The notes below the pieces were generated by a model that did no database searches, was not told the DNA's origin, and was given only the letters and a program-made list of their open reading frames with translations. The position numbers and the translations under genes are program-made. From Candidatus Gastranaerophilales bacterium (lineage in GTDB: Bacteria > Cyanobacteriota > Vampirovibrionia > Gastranaerophilales > Gastranaerophilaceae), in assembly GCA_944323255.1 (NCBI GenBank), contig CALURU010000006.1:1-64000 (forward strand): a DNA stretch of 64,000 nt, in the 5' to 3' direction. Of the stretch, positions 60,095 to 64,000 are shown piece after piece; the first letter of the stretch is position 1, and every line of letters starts with the position of its first letter.

Positions 60095-60901
60095 CTAAAG
60101 ATAGCACTTAGGTTCTTGTCCTTCAACCCCTGCATATAATTCAACATACTGCTTTGCAGGAGATGAGTCAATTTTGGTAAACAAGACTTCTTCTATCTGG
60201 AAAAATCCGACATCAGCCGTCATCTCAACACTGATTTTAATCGGGCGGCGATCGCCGTGCTGAATACGGATTCTGTTAATCGCATTTGCAGAATATTTGT
60301 GAATATCCCCGACTCTAGGAGTCGTATTAATTGACAAAGGTATTCTTGCCCTGCCTTTTGTCATATCACATCCGTCTGCAATTAGAATAATGCCGGCTTC
60401 CGTTGAATGAATTTTTCTGGAGGACATATGACCGATAATTGCTTCGATTACAATGGAGCGAATAACTACACGCTTGTGCAAATCGTGAGGAAATACTTCC
60501 ATCAAAGCTCTCTCAATTAAAGGCTTTGCTAAGATTACAGACATTTCTTCATGCCCTTGTCTGCCTATCATCATTCCCAGATCGTGCATAAGACCGGCAA
60601 GAATTACTGCGCACATGCTGTCTTCAAATGTGCCTATTTCCTCCGTCTCAAGAGAAGTCTTTATCCCTGATTCGTGAAGAATGTTGAGCATCTTGATAGC
60701 ATTCGCAGCTACCTGTCTCATATGTACGGGGCCGTGATCATTATATCCTAAACGCTTGATAGAAACATTGTTTGCATAATCCTGCATTTCCTGCAGCTCT
60801 TCATCTTCAAACAAATAATTCACAAGTTTCAGACAATTAGGGTGATTCTGAAGCCGCTTTAATATTTTGGACTCTACCGAAACTTCTTTTATTGATTTCA
60901 T
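60095..60901 (-). CDS. HD-domain phosphohydrolase
   Basis: A 268-residue HD superfamily protein. The metal-binding H...HD set is visible as GPVHMRQVAANA, AGLMHDLGMMIGRQGHEEMS (HD) and IVIEAIIGHMSSRKI (the following His), with HD-type spacing. It may hydrolyse a nucleotide or a signalling molecule. A TATCAT box ends 6 nt before the ATG. Converges with the TPR/NHL gene. Confidence 0.88.
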   Translation of the reverse strand: MKSIKEVSVESKILKRLQNHPNCLKLVNYLFEDEELQEMQDYANNVSIKRLGYNDHGPVHMRQVAANAIKMLNILHESGIKTSLETEEIGTFEDSMCAVILAGLMHDLGMMIGRQGHEEMSVILAKPLIERALMEVFPHDLHKRVVIRSIVIEAIIGHMSSRKIHSTEAGIILIADGCDMTKGRARIPLSINTTPRVGDIHKYSANAINRIRIQHGDRRPIKISVEMTADVGFFQIEEVLFTKIDSSPAKQYVELYAGVEGQEPKCYL

Positions 60902-60907
60902 ACTAAC

Positions 60908-60913
60908 ATGATA
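60908..60913 (-). promoter_or_regulatory. -10-like TATCAT, 6 nt before HD gene ATG
   Basis: Hexamer TATCAT ends 6 nt before the start codon on the minus strand. Confidence 0.45.
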
Positions 60914-60986
60914 ACATATTTTTTGGCAGTAGTAAATCCTGAAAGCGTTATATAAATTTCTCCCGGATTTCTATAAACGAAGTCAT

Positions 60987-62387
60987 TCAGAGTTTTAACC
61001 CATCCAAACTCAAATCCAAACGCTTTTCAGGCGGCGATAAATTATACATTCGTCTTGCAAAGTTAAATATATATTGTTTTGAAAGCCCAACCTTTTTGAA
61101 AGTTCCGTTATTATACAATTCGATTAACCTGTCAACCTGTTTCTGGCAGTTTTCATAAGTCTTGGGATAACGTCTTAACTGCTGTATCATTGATCTTTCT
61201 GCACGTTCGGAATTATAATAAGCAGAGCTTATACCATAATTCTCCAGACTGTCTTTTCCGTTCTTTTTGTAAGGTACAAGGTGGTCTATGCTTCCTGCCG
61301 AACCTGATACTAGATTGTACCCGATTTTATCCGAAGAATATTCTACACACTTCATAATAAAAGCTGATAAATTTTCATGCGAAGTCGGCAATTTTATAGC
61401 TTTCTGAATTATTCTGTGAGCAAGCTTTGTATCTTCTAGCGTATTCGTAATCTTTTGCAGCTCATATATAAATGATTTTCTGTTAAAAGGAATTGTTATT
61501 GGTATATTATATATTTTAGATCTTGTCTGGGAAAACAGACGCATTAATTCCTGATTCTCTTTCAGGCTGGAGCCGGTTACAAGAACTTCCATATCTGTAA
61601 GAATATCCGCCCTCGTTCTTACCAGACTCTTCTGATATTTCATTTTCTTGTTTCTTTTAGCCTTGGATTTTATTCCCCTGATGGCAGAAATTTCATCCTC
61701 TGTTTTTTCAGGCATTTTCTTAGCTAAAGATAGTATTTGCCTCATAACTGATTTTTCAGACGGATTGTTTTTCTGCATTATCTCATCAGATATTCTTTGT
61801 AATTTATACTGAAATTCTTTTGCACTAAAAGGAAGTTTGACCGGTTTGTGATTAATTTTTTTGTACACAACATCCATTAAATTATGAAATTCCTCCAGCT
61901 GCTCAACAGGCATCTCTTTTGCAAGTTCAGTTATTTCATCAAATATCGGTTGCTGTACCTCCAGCAATTTCTCATTATGCTCCGGTGCCAGAACTCTTAC
62001 AACATCTTCAAGTTTATATTGAGGATTTGCATTTGTCATACTTTTTACGATATTAAAAAATTGCCGCTCTACCGTGTGCAGACAATCTTCATATCGAATA
62101 AGCCCCTTGACAATATTTTTTATATTCTTAGAAAAGAAATGTTTAGAATAAAGTTTCTCTAATATTTTAGGAGCAATTACTCTTTTCCCTGAATACATGT
62201 CCGGAATCCCGTACTCCATTAGCCGGCGCAAAGCTTCCGCATGTTCTGCAGTCCGCCCGAACGAAATCGTATCCGCTTTTAGTGGAGGTTTCAATACAGA
62301 AGTACTGTATTGAAAATAATCGTTACGATTATTCGTTTTGAAAGGAGATATTGAATATTGATTTAATGATATTAAAGGTATTCTCAT
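60987..62387 (-). CDS. Unknown protein with N-terminal ISFGR and HNH-like C-terminus
   Basis: A 466-residue protein. The N-terminus contains YSISPFKTNN and then ADTISFGRTAEHAEAL, resembling the FKG-type motif of the 1687 protein. The body is helical and basic. Near the C-terminus IDHLVPY (D368, H369), then ENYG and YYNSERAERS resemble the beta-beta-alpha metal motif of HNH nucleases (DH, N, N), though the usual zinc cysteines are missing. Function unknown, possibly a secreted nuclease-like effector. Monocistronic. Confidence 0.7.
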   Translation of the reverse strand: MRIPLISLNQYSISPFKTNNRNDYFQYSTSVLKPPLKADTISFGRTAEHAEALRRLMEYGIPDMYSGKRVIAPKILEKLYSKHFFSKNIKNIVKGLIRYEDCLHTVERQFFNIVKSMTNANPQYKLEDVVRVLAPEHNEKLLEVQQPIFDEITELAKEMPVEQLEEFHNLMDVVYKKINHKPVKLPFSAKEFQYKLQRISDEIMQKNNPSEKSVMRQILSLAKKMPEKTEDEISAIRGIKSKAKRNKKMKYQKSLVRTRADILTDMEVLVTGSSLKENQELMRLFSQTRSKIYNIPITIPFNRKSFIYELQKITNTLEDTKLAHRIIQKAIKLPTSHENLSAFIMKCVEYSSDKIGYNLVSGSAGSIDHLVPYKKNGKDSLENYGISSAYYNSERAERSMIQQLRRYPKTYENCQKQVDRLIELYNNGTFKKVGLSKQYIFNFARRMYNLSPPEKRLDLSLDGLKL

Positions 62388-62441
62388 TGTTTTTCTTTTT
62401 TATTATTCTTTATAAAACTTATAAAGATTTTTTTTGCTATT

Positions 62442-62474
62442 AAAAAAGGAAGATAGTTAAATATCTTCCTTTTT
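62442..62474 (-). terminator. secDF terminator
   Basis: AAAAAAGGAAGATA/TATCTTCCTTTTT hairpin just after the secF stop on the minus strand. Confidence 0.85.
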
Positions 62475-62480
62475 CACACT

Positions 62481-63434
62481 TTAAGCAGCAACCGGTTTTG
62501 TTGATTTCTTCTTGTCTTCCCAAATATCAACAAGGGTCGAGCAGAAGAATATACTTGAATAAGTTCCGACAGCGATACCGAGAATCATTGCCAGAACGAA
62601 ATCTCTTGTTGTAACTCCGCCCCAGAAGTACAGGGCAATCAACGTAATCAAAGTTGTGAGTGAAGTATTGATACTTCTTGCAAGCGTCTGATTAACACTT
62701 CCGTTCATAATTTCAGAGAAAGTCATTTTCTTAGAATAATACTTCAAATTCTCACGCACCCTGTCGAATACAACAATTGTATCGTGGACGGAGAAACCAA
62801 TTACAGTTAAAAGAGCTGTTACAAACAGGGCATCAATTTGAACATCATAGAACAAGCCTAGTATTGAAAAGACACCGCAGACAAATAACGTGTCATGCAC
62901 CAGTCCCAGAATTGCCGCAAACGCATAATCAAACTGGAAGCGCATCGTTAAGTATGCGATAATACCAAGGAGCGCAAGTGACAATGCTATAAGCGAATTT
63001 TTAAACAATTCCGAACCAAGTGTCGGACCTACTGATGAAACCTGAACAAGCTGTGGAGAAGTAAATTCTTCATTCATAATATTAGTAATTTTATCTTGAT
63101 CAGCAGAACCTTCTTCTATAAACTTTGTTCTTATTGACAAAATTGCTTTCATATCAGTATCTTGCTGAGAATTTATATTAATAATCTGCAAATACGGGTT
63201 CTCTATACCGCCATCTTCAAGAGTTTTTCTTACATCAGAAAGTTTATCATTGGAAATACCTTCCTTGACACCATACTGCAAAGTTGTACCGCCTGTATAA
63301 TCTATACCGACTTTTAAAGGAGTATGTGTCGGATAAATTATTGTTGAATAAATCATTGCAATTATACCAGGTGTCAAAAGTATTGCGGAAATTGCCAAGA
63401 ATAAGATTCTGTATTTTACTAAATTTAATTTCAT
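62481..63434 (-). CDS. secF: Protein translocase subunit SecF
   Basis: A 317-residue inner-membrane SecDF subunit using the proton gradient to pull secreted proteins through SecYEG. Landmarks: VGIDYTGGTTLQYGV (P1 head entry), TMRFQFDYAFAAILGLVHD, and the conserved FSVHDTIVVFDRVREN in helix 4-5. It lies 36 nt downstream of secD and ends at a terminator. Confidence 0.96.
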   Translation of the reverse strand: MKLNLVKYRILFLAISAILLTPGIIAMIYSTIIYPTHTPLKVGIDYTGGTTLQYGVKEGISNDKLSDVRKTLEDGGIENPYLQIININSQQDTDMKAILSIRTKFIEEGSADQDKITNIMNEEFTSPQLVQVSSVGPTLGSELFKNSLIALSLALLGIIAYLTMRFQFDYAFAAILGLVHDTLFVCGVFSILGLFYDVQIDALFVTALLTVIGFSVHDTIVVFDRVRENLKYYSKKMTFSEIMNGSVNQTLARSINTSLTTLITLIALYFWGGVTTRDFVLAMILGIAVGTYSSIFFCSTLVDIWEDKKKSTKPVAA

Positions 63435-63469
63435 AATTTATTTTCCTTATTTTCTAAATATTTACAACA

Positions 63470-64000
63470 CTAATCCAGAATACCGAATTTTGCTTTTTCA
63501 CGCTGGGTTTCTACAGCCTGATATCCTTCATCGATATCACTCTGGCGCAAACCAAACAGTGCCGGATGAGTAAGTTTTCCGGCTCCAAATATCAAGTGCA
63601 TAAAGTTTTTAGTAACAGTGATTGCGCTGAACATTGAAACAGCAACACCGAGAGCCAGAGTCAGTGCAAAGCCTTTTACAATACTTGTTCCGCAGCAATA
63701 CAAAATTGCGCAGGTAATAATCGTTGTCATATTAGAGTCAAAAATACTTGTAAACGCTCTGTCAAAACCGGAATTTATCGCTGTAAACAAAGTTCTTCCG
63801 GCTTTTAATTCCTCTTTTGTACGCTCAAATATCAGGATATTAGCGTCAACTGCCATACCGATACTTAATATGAAACCGGCAATACCGGCAAGTGTCAGTG
63901 TAACTCCGAATAATTTAAAGATTGCAAATAGGATAACACCGTAAATACATAATGCGACATCGGCAATTAAACCCGGAGCTCTGTAATATGCTGCCATAAA
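63470..64000 (-). CDS. secD: Protein translocase subunit SecD, C-terminal part
   Basis: The C-terminal ~177 residues of SecD; the frame runs off the window edge. It shows the end of helix 3, [21 protein letters not shown] (conserved D in helix 4), and the last two helices ([17 protein letters not shown]). The remainder lies beyond the window. Same operon as secF. Confidence 0.94.
   Translation of the reverse strand, partial: FMAAYYRAPGLIADVALCIYGVILFAIFKLFGVTLTLAGIAGFILSIGMAVDANILIFERTKEELKAGRTLFTAINSGFDRAFTSIFDSNMTTIITCAILYCCGTSIVKGFALTLALGVAVSMFSAITVTKNFMHLIFGAGKLTHPALFGLRQSDIDEGYQAVETQREKAKFGILD

Overview
The window is AT-rich bacterial chromosome with dense, mostly short operons. Diderm markers (a TolC-type outer-membrane factor with an HlyD adaptor, a LolA-like carrier, an MMPL/RND exporter), a lone flagellar fliD, long prepilin-like glycine-rich proteins and unknown proteins whose N-termini carry short FKG/FSG/FGR motifs suggest a gut-type Gastranaerophilales/Vampirovibrionia (Melainabacteria) genome. 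That assignment is an inference from style and gene content; no rRNA or marker phylogeny is available here.

Layout. 0-8 kb: an Fmt-like formyltransferase, a C_GCAxxG_C_C protein, a large unknown protein, and a small glycan cluster (GT4, sugar ABC permease, GT2-GT4 fusion), then an EF-hand miniprotein and a ferredoxin. 8.5-16 kb: a deoB operon with an HxlR regulator and a UPF0210 protein, aroF, and a TolC/HlyD pair. 16-22 kb: small unknown, envelope and coiled-coil proteins, a degenerate metallophosphoesterase, an OppD-like ATPase and rpe. 22.4-28.7 kb: a compact aryl-polyene-like lipid locus (acyltransferase, two ACPs, ApeG-like membrane protein, fused acyl-AMP ligase/hot-dog dehydratase, thioesterase, LolA-like carrier, MMPL exporter) with no ketosynthase or ketoreductase. 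30-37.7 kb: repeats, a pyruvyl-transferase/F420-dehydrogenase-beta pair, a CAT-anticodon tRNA with tandem 132-bp repeats, GtrA and a long phosphohexomutase. 37.8-45.4 kb: fliD, recG, XRE and DUF6471-like genes, pepA. 45.5-50 kb is an accessory, very AT-rich stretch beside tRNA-Val with tRNA-derived debris, a duplicated gene, a GIY-YIG protein and two GNATs. 50-64 kb: MarR with a DHA2 exporter, TonB-C/TPR, pncC-type amidohydrolase, an RHH protein, two huge prepilin-like proteins, miaA, a TPR/NHL protein, an HD protein, an HNH-like unknown, secF and the end of secD.

Most notable: (1) two loci built like type I toxin-antitoxin systems, each with a 25-30-residue hydrophobic peptide, a strong Shine-Dalgarno, a convergent antisense promoter, an antisense terminator inside the peptide ORF, and a 5'-3' long-range pairing in the peptide mRNA; (2) the ketosynthase-less aryl-polyene-like locus; (3) a recurring TATAAT-like box ending exactly 6 nt before ATG in at least twelve genes, suggesting widespread leaderless transcription; (4) 132-bp duplications of the 5' ends of both tRNA genes; (5) a 444-bp inverted duplication 17 kb apart.
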